From contig JASBUR010000051.1 in NCBI GenBank assembly GCA_030147805.1, forward strand, positions 1-64,000: a stretch of 64,000 bases of DNA, written 5' to 3'. The notes below the pieces were generated by a model. The model did not search any database, was not told where the DNA came from, and saw only the letters and a list, made by a program, of their open reading frames with translations. Each line of letters starts with the position of its first letter. The stretch's first letter is position 1. Of the stretch, positions 1 to 9,092 are shown in pieces. Source of the stretch: Sphingomonadaceae bacterium (GTDB lineage: Bacteria; Pseudomonadota; Alphaproteobacteria; Sphingomonadales; Sphingomonadaceae). A program made the translations under genes and the position numbers.

Positions 1-291
1 AGCGCCGCGATCGGCAGCATGGACCAGTCGACGCAGGAAAATGCCGCAATGGTCGAACAGACCTCGGCCGCAGCGCGCAACCTGACCTCCGAGGTCGCGG
101 CGCTCGCCGAGCAGGCCGCCGCCTTCAAGGTCGACGACGCCACCTCGCGCACCAGGCCCGCCGCAATCGTCCTCCAGCCCAAGACCGCGCCCAAGCCCGC
201 GCGCGGCTATGTCTCGCCGGTCAAGGCGCTCCCCGCCAAGTCGAAACCCAAAGCCAACGGCCACGACGGCGACAATTGGTCGGCCTTCTAG
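1..291 (+). CDS. methyl-accepting chemotaxis protein, C-terminal fragment (truncated by window start)
   Basis: Frame 1 reads SAAIGSMDQSTQENAAMVEQTSAAARNLTSEVAALAEQAAAF, the typical MCP signalling-domain C-terminus; no start codon in window. Confidence 0.85.
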   Translation, partial: SAAIGSMDQSTQENAAMVEQTSAAARNLTSEVAALAEQAAAFKVDDATSRTRPAAIVLQPKTAPKPARGYVSPVKALPAKSKPKANGHDGDNWSAF

Positions 292-520
292 CGCGCCCTC
301 CCTCGCGCAAACCGGCCGGCGCCTGCCTTCGACAGGCCCACCGAACCGGCGGGGCCTCGCGCCCTGCTCTTGCGGCTTCATCTTCTCGACTGGCGGGGGC
401 GTCGCCGTCGCGCCACGGCAAACATGCTTCTGCGCGACCCGTGCCAATCATCGCTCGCGCAGGCCACTCACGTCGCGGCCCCGCCTATCATCCTATAATA
501 ATTCTGAAGCATTCCAGGAG

Positions 521-1933
521 ATGTTCGTGACCCCCTCGTCAATCGTCGCGCGATCGCCCGCCCGCATCGCCGTCGCCCTGCTGATCGGTTCGTTCACGCT
601 TGGCCTGCCATCTGCGGCAGCGGCCGAGGTCAATCCCCTGCTTGCGGCGGTCGGCGCGCCCTCGGGTCTCGTGCTGCGCGGCAGTCTGCGCGCCCGGGTC
701 GAGTCGATCGGCGGCCAGTTTCGGCCAAGCGCTCCCGACTCCGACAGCCTGCTGTCGACGCGCCTCATCCTGTTCGGCGAATATGACCTCGGCCCGATCC
801 GCTTCGGCGGCGAACTGCGCGACGCACGCGGCTACGGCCAGAAGCATGCATCGACGGCCGGCGTGGGCGAGGTCAATGCGCTCGAGCCGCTGCAGGCCTA
901 TGCCCGGCTCGATCTCGATGGCGCCGCCGGGGAGGGCTCGACCGGCGGCCTGACGGCGGGTCGCTTCACGATGGAGGTCGGGTCGGGGCGGCTCGTCGGG
1001 CGCCCCGACTTTTCGAACAGCGTCAACAGCTACACCGGCGCACGTCTGGACCTGAAGTCCGCCGCCAAGGACCAGCTGACCGCCTTCTGGACAAAGCCGA
1101 GCCTGCGCGCGCCTGCCGACGCGGCCGGTATCCGCGACAACAAGGTCGAATGGGACGGCATCCAGCACAATATCGCGTTCTTCGGCGCGAGCGGCGTCAA
1201 GTCGGTCGGCGCCGGCGTCAGCCTCGAGGGATTCGGCTACCGCCTGGCCGAGCGCGACCGGGCCGATCAGCCGACGCGCGACCGGCGGCTGACGACGCTC
1301 GGCGCACGCTTGCTCCGCCCGGCGGCGGACGGCCGCATCGATTTCGACCTCGAGGGCGCGCGTCAGAGCGGCAGCATCCGCCTGTCGACGGCGCCGACCG
1401 ATTTGCGCGCCGTGACGGTACGGGCGCACCTGATCCATGCCGAGGTCGGGCGCAAATTTGCGACCGCCTGGTCGCCGCGCCTCTCGCTCCATCTCGATCG
1501 GGCGACCGGCGACGACAGCGATCCCGATCGTTACGGTCGCTTCGATGCGCTGTACGGGTCGACGCGATCCGATTTCGGCCCGACGGGGCTCTATGGCGCG
1601 CTCACCCGCTCGAACCTCGACTCGGTCGGCCTGCGCGTCGAAGCCGCGCCTTCGAAGCGGCTCGACGGCTTCGTGATGACACGCGCGCTGTGGCTGGAGG
1701 ACCGCACCGACAGCTTCGCCAAGACCGGGGTGCGCGACAAGGCCGCGCGGTCGGGCCGCTACGCGGGCACCCAGCTCGAAGGCCGCGTGCGCTACTGGCT
1801 GGTCCCCAAGCGGCTGCGGATCGAGACAGGCGCGGCCTTCCTCGCGAAAGGTCGCTTCCTCGAGACGGCGCCGAACGCTCCCGCGACGGGTGATACCGCC
1901 TATGGCTATCTCGACATCGCGACCGAGTTCTGA
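521..1933 (+). CDS. outer-membrane beta-barrel protein, alginate-export-like
   Basis: ATG at 521 (MFVTPSSIVARSPARIAVALLIGSFTLGLPSAAAAE signal peptide), then LRGSLRARVES...RFTMEVGSGRLVGRPDFSNSVNSYTGARLD and YLDIATEF terminus typical of the family. Confidence 0.7.
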   Translation: MFVTPSSIVARSPARIAVALLIGSFTLGLPSAAAAEVNPLLAAVGAPSGLVLRGSLRARVESIGGQFRPSAPDSDSLLSTRLILFGEYDLGPIRFGGELRDARGYGQKHASTAGVGEVNALEPLQAYARLDLDGAAGEGSTGGLTAGRFTMEVGSGRLVGRPDFSNSVNSYTGARLDLKSAAKDQLTAFWTKPSLRAPADAAGIRDNKVEWDGIQHNIAFFGASGVKSVGAGVSLEGFGYRLAERDRADQPTRDRRLTTLGARLLRPAADGRIDFDLEGARQSGSIRLSTAPTDLRAVTVRAHLIHAEVGRKFATAWSPRLSLHLDRATGDDSDPDRYGRFDALYGSTRSDFGPTGLYGALTRSNLDSVGLRVEAAPSKRLDGFVMTRALWLEDRTDSFAKTGVRDKAARSGRYAGTQLEGRVRYWLVPKRLRIETGAAFLAKGRFLETAPNAPATGDTAYGYLDIATEF

Positions 1934-1981
1934 TCCCCGTGCTCGGTGACCGGCCTCGCTGCGGCACGCCCGTGGCGGGGC

Positions 1982-3709
1982 CTAACCGAACAGCTTCTTC
2001 AGCTCGTTCTTCATGATCTTGCCGTTGGCGTTGCGCGGCAGCGTCTCGCGCTGGATGATCACCTTCACCGGTACCTTGAACGCCGCCAGATGCTCGGCGA
2101 CATGCGCGCGCAGCTCCGCCTCGGTCGCCTGCGTGCTTGGCTTGAGCGTCACCACCGCGCCGGGCTCCTCGCCGAGCGTCTTGTGCGGGATGCCGACGAT
2201 CGCCGCGTCCATCACCGCGGGATGGTCGTAGAGGCAGTTCTCGACCTCGATGCAGTAGATGTTCTCACCGCCGCGGATCAGCATGTCCTTGGCGCGGTCG
2301 ATGATGAAGCAGAAGCCCTCCGCGTCGATCCGCGCGAGGTCACCGGTCCTGACCCAGCCGTCGACGAAGGTCTGCGCCGTCGCCTCGGGCTTGTTCCAAT
2401 AGCCCTTCACCACGTTGGGCCCCTTGCCCCACAGCTCGCCGACCTGGTCGGGACCGAGTTCGGCGCCGGTCGCTACATCGACGATCTTCATGTCGCAGAC
2501 CGGTACCGCGGGGCCGCAGCTGTCGGGGCGCGCCAGATAGTCCTCGGCCATATGGTGCGTGAAGGTGGCGCTGGTCTCGGTCATGCCCCAGCCGTTGCCC
2601 GGCTGCGACTTGGGCCAGGTCTCCTTGATCTTGCGCACCAGCTCGGGAGCCGAAGGCGCGCCGCCGTAGGACACCGTCTCGAGGCTCGACAGGTCATAGT
2701 TGTGGCGCTCGGGATGTTCGAGCAGCTGCCAGGCGATCGTCGGGACGCCGCCGGCGCTGGTGATGCGTTCGCGCTCGATCAGCTTCATCGCCGCCTCGGC
2801 CTCGAACTTGCGCATCAGGCACAGCTTGGCGCCCGCCGCGAGCGACGGCCCCAGCACCGCGAAGCAGCCGGTGGCGTGGAAGAAGGGCACCGACAGCAAG
2901 GTCGCCTTCTGCGGGCCGTCGGGATCGGGAAGCGGCGGCGTCTCGCCGCGGCGCAGGTAGGAGCGCGCCCCCGACAGGCCGCTCGCCATGATGTTCGACA
3001 CGATGTTGCGATGCGTGGCGAGCGCGCCCTTGGGTTTGCCGGTGGTGCCCGAGGTATAGAAGATCGTCGCGTCGTTGTCGGGATCCAGCGCGACGTCGGG
3101 CAGCGGCAGCTCGGCGAGCGCCGCCCAGTCGTTGACCGGTCCGATCACATCCTCGAGGCAGAAGACCGCCGGATGCGCGCTCTCTTCGCTGAAGCGCGTG
3201 ACATAGACACGCTGCAGGTCGGGGCAGGCGTGGAGATGCTCCTCGATCCGCGCCAGCCGTTCGGCGTCGACGAACGCCAGCCTGGCGCCCGAATCGGTCA
3301 GCCCATATTCGAGCTCGGGCCCGGTCCACCAGGCGTTGAGCGGGGTGACGATCGCGCCGACGAGCGCGGCAGCGAAATAGGCGACCGGCCATTCGGGAAG
3401 GTTGCGCATGATGATCGCGACGCGGTCGCCCTTGCCGACGCCGTCGGCCTGCAGCTGTTTCGCCAGCGTCAGCGTGGCGCGCGCGAAGGCCTCGAAGCTG
3501 GCACGGTCCTCCTCATAGGTCAGAAAGATGCGGTCGCCGTGGCCGCGGCCGAGGAGGAAGACCTCGCGCAAGGTCGGCGGCGCGTTCTTCCACACCCGCG
3601 TCGGCACGCCGCGGATGCTCCGCTCCTCCATTTCGAACGGCATGCCGGGCGCGGTCAGCGCGGCGTGCGCCTGCGCGATCGACATGGCGGGCCAGGGCTT
3701 CTCGGTCAT
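1982..3709 (-). CDS. acyl-CoA synthetase (AMP-forming, long-chain fatty-acid-CoA ligase-like)
   Basis: IFYTSGTTGKPKGA AMP-binding motif, GWGMTETSA, VRTGDLARIDAEGFCFIIDR, NANGKIMKNEL C-terminal motif. Confidence 0.9.
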   Translation of the reverse strand: MTEKPWPAMSIAQAHAALTAPGMPFEMEERSIRGVPTRVWKNAPPTLREVFLLGRGHGDRIFLTYEEDRASFEAFARATLTLAKQLQADGVGKGDRVAIIMRNLPEWPVAYFAAALVGAIVTPLNAWWTGPELEYGLTDSGARLAFVDAERLARIEEHLHACPDLQRVYVTRFSEESAHPAVFCLEDVIGPVNDWAALAELPLPDVALDPDNDATIFYTSGTTGKPKGALATHRNIVSNIMASGLSGARSYLRRGETPPLPDPDGPQKATLLSVPFFHATGCFAVLGPSLAAGAKLCLMRKFEAEAAMKLIERERITSAGGVPTIAWQLLEHPERHNYDLSSLETVSYGGAPSAPELVRKIKETWPKSQPGNGWGMTETSATFTHHMAEDYLARPDSCGPAVPVCDMKIVDVATGAELGPDQVGELWGKGPNVVKGYWNKPEATAQTFVDGWVRTGDLARIDAEGFCFIIDRAKDMLIRGGENIYCIEVENCLYDHPAVMDAAIVGIPHKTLGEEPGAVVTLKPSTQATEAELRAHVAEHLAAFKVPVKVIIQRETLPRNANGKIMKNELKKLFG

Positions 3710-3734
3710 CGCATCCCCAAAGACATTTGATTCT

Positions 3735-5054
3735 TCAGTGGACGTTGTCCGGCCCCTGCTCGGCCGTCGCAACCTCCCAATTCCGATGCAGCGTGCGGTT
3801 GAACCAGGCATAGGCGAACAGCGCCGCCGCGCCCGCCGCGCCGAGCAGATAGGGCACCGGCGGGTTGAGCTCGTAGAGGCCGATGCCGATCGCCGGCGCG
3901 AAGATGAAGCAGGAACCGTTGACCGCGGTGATCGCGCCAGCGACCGATCCCTGCTCGCCGTCGCCGACCATCAGCGACGCGCCGGCGGTGAAGCCCGGTC
4001 GCGCGAAGCCGAAGCCGAGGCTCGCCAGCGCATAGGCGAGGACGAGCGAGTGGAAGCTCGGCGCCAGCGCGATGCCGAGAACGCCGGCGGCGACCAGCGC
4101 GGCGCCCCAGCGCATCAGCGTTCCGGGCGTCAGGTGCAGCATGCGGATCAGCCCCCATTGCGCCAGCAGCGTTGCCGCCGCCCCCGCCATGAAGGTGATG
4201 CTGATCAGCGGCTGCGCGTCGGCCGGCGACTGGCTCAGCCGATCGATGATGAAGAAGCCGAGCGCCTGGCCCGTCGCCGCCTGGATCGAGCCGATGAAGA
4301 AGCCGTAGACCATGAACGGCCGGACGCGCGGGTCCTTCCACGACAGCTGCTTGCCGCGCCCGCGGTCGGCGGCGGTGACGTGTGCGCCGACGTTGGTGCT
4401 GCCGATCGACGGCATCGAGGCGGCGGCGCCGGTGCCGCTGCGTTCGGCCGGCGAGTCGTTGGGGAGCAGCCGGCTGATCGCGACGAACACGATCAGCGAG
4501 ATCAGGGCAAAGGCGAAGAGCGGCCCCGAGAAACCCACCCACGGCAGGATGAACAGCGGCGCGACTGCCGGGCCGAGGATGGTGCCCAGGCCGAAGGCCG
4601 AGGACAGCGTCGCGAGACCGGTGGTGCGGTCGGCCTCGCTGGTGCGGCTGGCGACATAGGCCTGCGCTGCCGGGTTCGACGCCGATCCGAAGATGCCGAA
4701 CAGACTGCGCGCGACGGCGAACAGCGCAAAGGTCGCGACCGGCACCAGCAGCCCCTTCAGGCCGGCGAGGATGACCAGCGCGCACAGCAGCGTCGACACG
4801 GCGAACCCGGCCATGCCGACCTGCATCAGCTGCTTGCGCCCGCGAACGTCGGACTGCCGCGCCCAGAAGGGCGCCGACACCGTCCACAGCACTGCCGAGA
4901 AGCTGAAGATGATCGCGATCAGCATGTCGGGGATGTCGAGCGCCCGCCCGATCGCCGGCAGCACCGATTGCAGTGCGGTGTTGCCCGCCGCGACCACCAG
5001 CAGCACCGCGAACAGGAGGCCGAAGTCGCGGCGCGGGAGCTGGGGAACGGTCAT
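3735..5054 (-). CDS. MFS transporter
   Basis: 12-TM-like hydrophobic pattern; SDVRGRKQLMQVGMAGFA (MFS loop 2-3 motif); start MTVPQLPRRDFGLLFAVLLVVAAGN. Confidence 0.85.
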   Translation of the reverse strand: MTVPQLPRRDFGLLFAVLLVVAAGNTALQSVLPAIGRALDIPDMLIAIIFSFSAVLWTVSAPFWARQSDVRGRKQLMQVGMAGFAVSTLLCALVILAGLKGLLVPVATFALFAVARSLFGIFGSASNPAAQAYVASRTSEADRTTGLATLSSAFGLGTILGPAVAPLFILPWVGFSGPLFAFALISLIVFVAISRLLPNDSPAERSGTGAAASMPSIGSTNVGAHVTAADRGRGKQLSWKDPRVRPFMVYGFFIGSIQAATGQALGFFIIDRLSQSPADAQPLISITFMAGAAATLLAQWGLIRMLHLTPGTLMRWGAALVAAGVLGIALAPSFHSLVLAYALASLGFGFARPGFTAGASLMVGDGEQGSVAGAITAVNGSCFIFAPAIGIGLYELNPPVPYLLGAAGAAALFAYAWFNRTLHRNWEVATAEQGPDNVH

Positions 5055-5232
5055 TCCCCCTGATGGCGCGCGCCGGCCGATTTGTGAAGCCGCGCAAGGC
5101 GAGGGGAGCTCGGGCACCGGCGCAGCGCGCGGTGCGGTCATTCGGTCGCGCACGTGGCACCAACGCCGCGCTTGAATGTTCAACCCATTCCAGTCATGCG
5201 GCTGACATAGTTGCGAACGGGGAACGAGGCGG

Positions 5233-5850
5233 ATGATGGACCCAGCAGTTGCGATGGACGGCGGGCGCATGCTCGAACGAATGCCGTCGAAGCGCGAGCA
5301 ACTGCTGCTCTTTGCCAAGAACTTCGTCAAACACCCCAAGATGCTCGGCTCGGTGATCCCCAGCTCGCGCTTTCTCATCGACAAGCTGCTCGCGCCGGTC
5401 GATTGGCAGAAGGCCCGGCTGTTCGTCGAATATGGCCCCGGCATCGGCAACATTTCGGCCGAGGTACTGAAGCGCATGCACCCCGACGCGCGGCTGGTGC
5501 TCTTCGAACTCAACGACGACTTCGCCGACTTCCTGCGTACCGGCTTTCGCGATCCGCGGCTCATCGTGCTGCATCGCTCGGCGGCCGACGTCGGCAGGGT
5601 TCTGGCCGACCAGGGCCTCGGCCAGGCCGACTATATCATCTCGGGAATCCCCTTCTCGACGATGCCCGAAGCGGTCCGCAACGAGATCGCCGACGCCACC
5701 TATGCCGCACTCGCGCCGGGTGGCCAGTTCCTCGTCTATCAATTTTCGCCGAAGATCCTCGAGGTGCTGACGCCGCGCTTTTCGCGCATCGATCGCGACT
5801 TCGAGCCGATCAACGTCCCGCCGGCGCAGCTTTATTTCGCGCACCGCTAG
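5233..5850 (+). CDS. class I SAM-dependent methyltransferase (rRNA adenine / phospholipid N-methyltransferase-like fold)
   Basis: FVEYGPGIGNISAEVL SAM-binding motif I, SGIPFSTMP motif IV-like. Confidence 0.75.
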   Translation: MMDPAVAMDGGRMLERMPSKREQLLLFAKNFVKHPKMLGSVIPSSRFLIDKLLAPVDWQKARLFVEYGPGIGNISAEVLKRMHPDARLVLFELNDDFADFLRTGFRDPRLIVLHRSAADVGRVLADQGLGQADYIISGIPFSTMPEAVRNEIADATYAALAPGGQFLVYQFSPKILEVLTPRFSRIDRDFEPINVPPAQLYFAHR

Positions 5851-5859
5851 CGCCGGCGC

Positions 5860-6762
5860 TCACAGCGACGGCAATGGCCGGCTGCGGCGCTCGTCCCACG
5901 CCGCAAACAGGCACGCGGCCATGATGACGGCGGCGCCGAGCCAGATTTCGAGGCGCGGCACCTCGGCGAAGATCAGCCATCCGAGCAGCGCGGCCCAGCC
6001 GAGCGCGGTGAACTCGATCGGCGCGAGCACCTGCGCTTCGGCGCGCGCATAGGCGCGGGTCAACGTCCAGACGCCGGCGACGGTGAGCGCGCCGGCCAGC
6101 AGCAGCCAGCCCATCGCGTCCGCCGACGGCAGGTCGCCGATCGCCACGGCGGCGGGCGCCAGCAGCAGCGCCGGGACCAGCCCGCCCATCAGCACGACGA
6201 TCGCGGGCCCGTCGCGGCTGGCGCGACCGCGCAGCAGCACCAGCGACGCCGCCCAGGCGACCGCGGCGAGCAGCATCAGGACGATGCCGAGCGTGCGTTC
6301 GGGGGTGTCGGCGCTCGCGGGGGCGCCCTGCGTCGTCAGCACCACGCCGGCAAAGCCGATGAGGCCGGCGCTGACGCTGGTGAGCCGCGGCTTCTCGCGC
6401 AGCAGCGCCCAGGCGATGAACGGGATGATCAGCGGCGCGACGAACGACAGCGTCACCGCTTCGGCGAGCGGCAGCACGGTCAGCGCCCAGAAGAAGGCAG
6501 CGGCGGAGAAGGCCATGACGGCGCCGCGTATCGCATGCGCGCCGAGGACGTTGCGCGACAGCGCCGGCCGGCCGGCGGCCAGCCAGAGGGGGATGGCGAA
6601 GGGCAGGCAGAGCAGGCTGCGCGCGAACGTGGCCGTGACCGGATGGACGCTCGCGACGACATGCTTCATCACCGCATCCATGCCGCACAGGAAGGCGACG
6701 CCGCAGACCGCGATCAGGACCGGCGATGCGCCGGGAATAAGGGGAGGATCGGCGCGCGACAC
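5860..6762 (-). CDS. EamA/DMT family transporter
   Basis: Ten-TM-like ORF with duplicated EamA pattern (FVAPLIIPFIAWALLREKP; FTALGWAALLGWLIFAEVPRLEIWLGAAVIMAA); GTG start proposed at 6762. Confidence 0.8.
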   Translation of the reverse strand: MSRADPPLIPGASPVLIAVCGVAFLCGMDAVMKHVVASVHPVTATFARSLLCLPFAIPLWLAAGRPALSRNVLGAHAIRGAVMAFSAAAFFWALTVLPLAEAVTLSFVAPLIIPFIAWALLREKPRLTSVSAGLIGFAGVVLTTQGAPASADTPERTLGIVLMLLAAVAWAASLVLLRGRASRDGPAIVVLMGGLVPALLLAPAAVAIGDLPSADAMGWLLLAGALTVAGVWTLTRAYARAEAQVLAPIEFTALGWAALLGWLIFAEVPRLEIWLGAAVIMAACLFAAWDERRSRPLPSL

Positions 6763-6794
6763 GCCTGTCTTGCTGGCGGCGGCCGCCGCTGCTG

Positions 6795-7964
6795 TCAACG
6801 ACTGGTGAGCGATCGCGACATCGCGAAGTCGGCAGTCACGAACAGCCAGTAGGACAGGCGCCAGGTCAGCCGGTTGAACCAGGTCGCCATGCGCGCATAG
6901 GCTTCGGGGCGGATCGGCTGGCTGCGCGCCAGCTCGCGCTCGAACAGCGCCCGCGCGCGGGTGGCGAAGGCCGCGTCGTCGATCCGCAGCATGACCTCGA
7001 GATTGAGGTAGAGACTGCGCATGTCGAAATTGCCCGAGCCGATGTAGACGATGTCGTCCATGATGATCAGCTTCGCATGGAGCGCGCGCGGCCGATATTC
7101 GGCGATGTGGACGCGGCGGCGCAGCAGCGAGCCATAGGTCGCCCAGGCCGCGAGCCGGGCCAGCGGCACGTCGCTCTTGCCGGCGGTGATCAGGCTGGCG
7201 CCGCCGCGGTGCGCGATCCCGCCGATCAGCCGCAGCCAGCGCCGGCTCGGCGCGAAATAGGCCATGATCATCTGCAGGCGTTGGGCGCGGCGCATGTCGG
7301 CGCGAAGCTCGCGCGCATAGGGGCTGATCTTGCGCGACGGCCCGCCGAAGATCCAGCGTGTCGCGCCTTCGGTCTGCGTGAGCGTCGAGAGGATGCGGCG
7401 GAGCGAGCGCAGCGAAGCGCGCTTGCTGTTGATCCACTCGAGCAGCCGCTCGTGGTAGACCGCAAGATAGTCGGCGGCGGGCCCCTCGATGCGCAGGCCC
7501 AGGTCGCGAAAACTGTCTTCGTGGTGAGGGTCGAAATAGATGTCGGCGATATTGAATCCGCCGATAATCGCGATGCGCCGGTCGGCGATCGCCATCTTCT
7601 GGTGGTTGCGCAGCAGGTAGCGCCGGCCCCAGCGTGGATGGAAGCGACAGAAGCCGCAGCCGGCGTCGATCAGCGGCTGGAAGAAGTCGGCATCGGTGCC
7701 GCTGCTGCCGAAATCGTCGACGGCGAGCTGAACGTCGACGCCGCGGCGGGCCGCGGCGACGAGCGCGTCGCGCACCTCGGTGCCGGTCCGGTCGCCTTCG
7801 AAGATATAGAAGAGCAGGCGCAACTCGCGCTCGGCACCGTCGATCAAGGCCATCAGCGCCGGCTTCACCTGCGGACCGTCGGGCAGCAGCAGCAAGCGGT
7901 CGCCGCCGACCGTCATCGCCGCATCGCCGGGCTGGATGTCGTCCTGTTCCGCCGCGCTTGCCAT
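6795..7964 (-). CDS. phospholipase D-like / cardiolipin synthase family protein
   Basis: Two HKD motifs: RNHQKMAIADRRIAIIGGFNIAD and LHAKLIIMDDIVYIGSGNFDMRS. Confidence 0.88.
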   Translation of the reverse strand: MASAAEQDDIQPGDAAMTVGGDRLLLLPDGPQVKPALMALIDGAERELRLLFYIFEGDRTGTEVRDALVAAARRGVDVQLAVDDFGSSGTDADFFQPLIDAGCGFCRFHPRWGRRYLLRNHQKMAIADRRIAIIGGFNIADIYFDPHHEDSFRDLGLRIEGPAADYLAVYHERLLEWINSKRASLRSLRRILSTLTQTEGATRWIFGGPSRKISPYARELRADMRRAQRLQMIMAYFAPSRRWLRLIGGIAHRGGASLITAGKSDVPLARLAAWATYGSLLRRRVHIAEYRPRALHAKLIIMDDIVYIGSGNFDMRSLYLNLEVMLRIDDAAFATRARALFERELARSQPIRPEAYARMATWFNRLTWRLSYWLFVTADFAMSRSLTSR

Positions 7965-8035
7965 CGTTGCCCTGCGCCCACAATCATCCGGCGGGCCGGA
8001 TGCTCCAGAAGGAAACGCGGCCAGGGGGAGGATGG

Positions 8036-8385
8036 ATGCGCGACATTCCATTGCTGACGCCGCTGACCCGGCTCGCCGACGCGGTGCTGCTGCTGCTCCG
8101 CCTCGTGACCGCCAGTCACCTCATCTACCAGAGTCATGACAATATCATCAGCGCCGCGCACCTGTAGCTGTTCCCGATCTCCGCCACCAGGCCGACGCCG
8201 CTCCGCAGGCGCTGGTGCGGGCTGATCACCTTCGTCGACTGCGTCGTTGCCTGCGTGTTCGGGCACCAAGCGCAGATTTCCGGGCGGTGGCCGGCGTTCG
8301 TGCAGCTGTCCCCGGTCTCAATTCGGCCACGCGCGGTGCCGGTGGCTTCGCGAACGATAATGTCGTCGGAGCGCGTCTCAGGGTG
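8036..8385 (+). pseudogene. decayed DoxX-family protein
   Basis: MRDIPLLTPLTRLADAVLLLLRLVTASHLIYQSHDNIISAAHL, then in-frame TAG (8165-8167), then same frame RRWCGLITFVDCVVACVFGHQAQISGRWPAFVQL, then a different frame ATRGAGGFANDN from 8326; order and residues match a DoxX protein with an internal deletion, a stop and a frameshift. Confidence 0.65.
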
Positions 8386-8445
8386 TGACAAGCCGCCGCG
8401 GGGTGGCTATGATGTATAAGAAAGAAATCTACTGGGAGGGGCGCA

Positions 8446-9021
8446 ATGGCCAAATTACTCGAGAATTTTCATCTGGCGCTGATCACCGGCGTCGTCCTGA
8501 TGCTGGTGCTGCTGTTCGGCGTGCACGGCGACTCGCTGAGCGCGCTCGAAGTGCCGGTGCTGCAATATATCCATACCTTCTTCGGCATCCTGTGGATCGG
8601 GCTGCTCTATTATTTCAACTTCGTTCAGATCCCGACGATGCCCAAGGTCCCCGCCGAGCTGAAGCCGGGCATCAGCAAGTATATCGCCCCGGCGGCGCTG
8701 TTCTGGTTCCGCTGGGCGGCGCTCGCGACGATCATCCTCGGCCTGATCCTGTCGATGCGCTCGGGCTACCTCGCCGAGGCGCTGACGCTGCAGGAAGGCT
8801 ATCGCCTGATCGGCATCGGCATGTGGCTCGGTCTGATCATGGCCGCGAACGTGTGGTTCATCATCTGGCCGAACCAGAAGCGGGCGCTCGGCATCGTCGA
8901 GGCGGACGATGCGACCAAGGCGAAGTCGGCGCGGGTGGCGATGCTCGGCAGCCGCACCAACCTCGTGCTGTCGATCCCGATGCTTTACGCGATGACGACG
9001 TTCACGCCGCTGCCGGCCTGA
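8446..9021 (+). CDS. urate hydroxylase PuuD-type membrane domain protein
   Basis: LQYIHTFFGILWIGLLYYFNFVQIP, GMWLGLIMAANVWFIIWPNQKRALG, SRTNLVLSIPMLYAMTT typical of the urate oxidase N-terminal membrane domain. Confidence 0.8.
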   Translation: MAKLLENFHLALITGVVLMLVLLFGVHGDSLSALEVPVLQYIHTFFGILWIGLLYYFNFVQIPTMPKVPAELKPGISKYIAPAALFWFRWAALATIILGLILSMRSGYLAEALTLQEGYRLIGIGMWLGLIMAANVWFIIWPNQKRALGIVEADDATKAKSARVAMLGSRTNLVLSIPMLYAMTTFTPLPA

Positions 9022-9038
9022 CCGTCTTGCGCTAAAGG

Positions 9039-9073
9039 GAAGGGGCGGGGCGCGTCGAGCGCCCCGCCCCTTC
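9039..9073 (+). terminator. strong hairpin downstream of the PuuD-type gene
   Basis: Perfect 15-bp inverted repeat GAAGGGGCGGGGCGC-gtcga-GCGCCCCGCCCCTTC. Confidence 0.65.
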
Positions 9074-9092
9074 GTCGTTTCAGGATGCCGCC

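Noticed and set aside
1946-3730. 594-aa + strand ORF antisense to the acyl-CoA synthetase
   Set aside because: Arg/His/Asp-rich low-complexity translation with no family signature; mirror ORF from high GC3 in the real minus-strand gene
8134-8391. 85-aa minus-strand ORF in the gap before the PuuD-type gene
   Set aside because: The opposite strand explains the sequence better as a decayed DoxX gene
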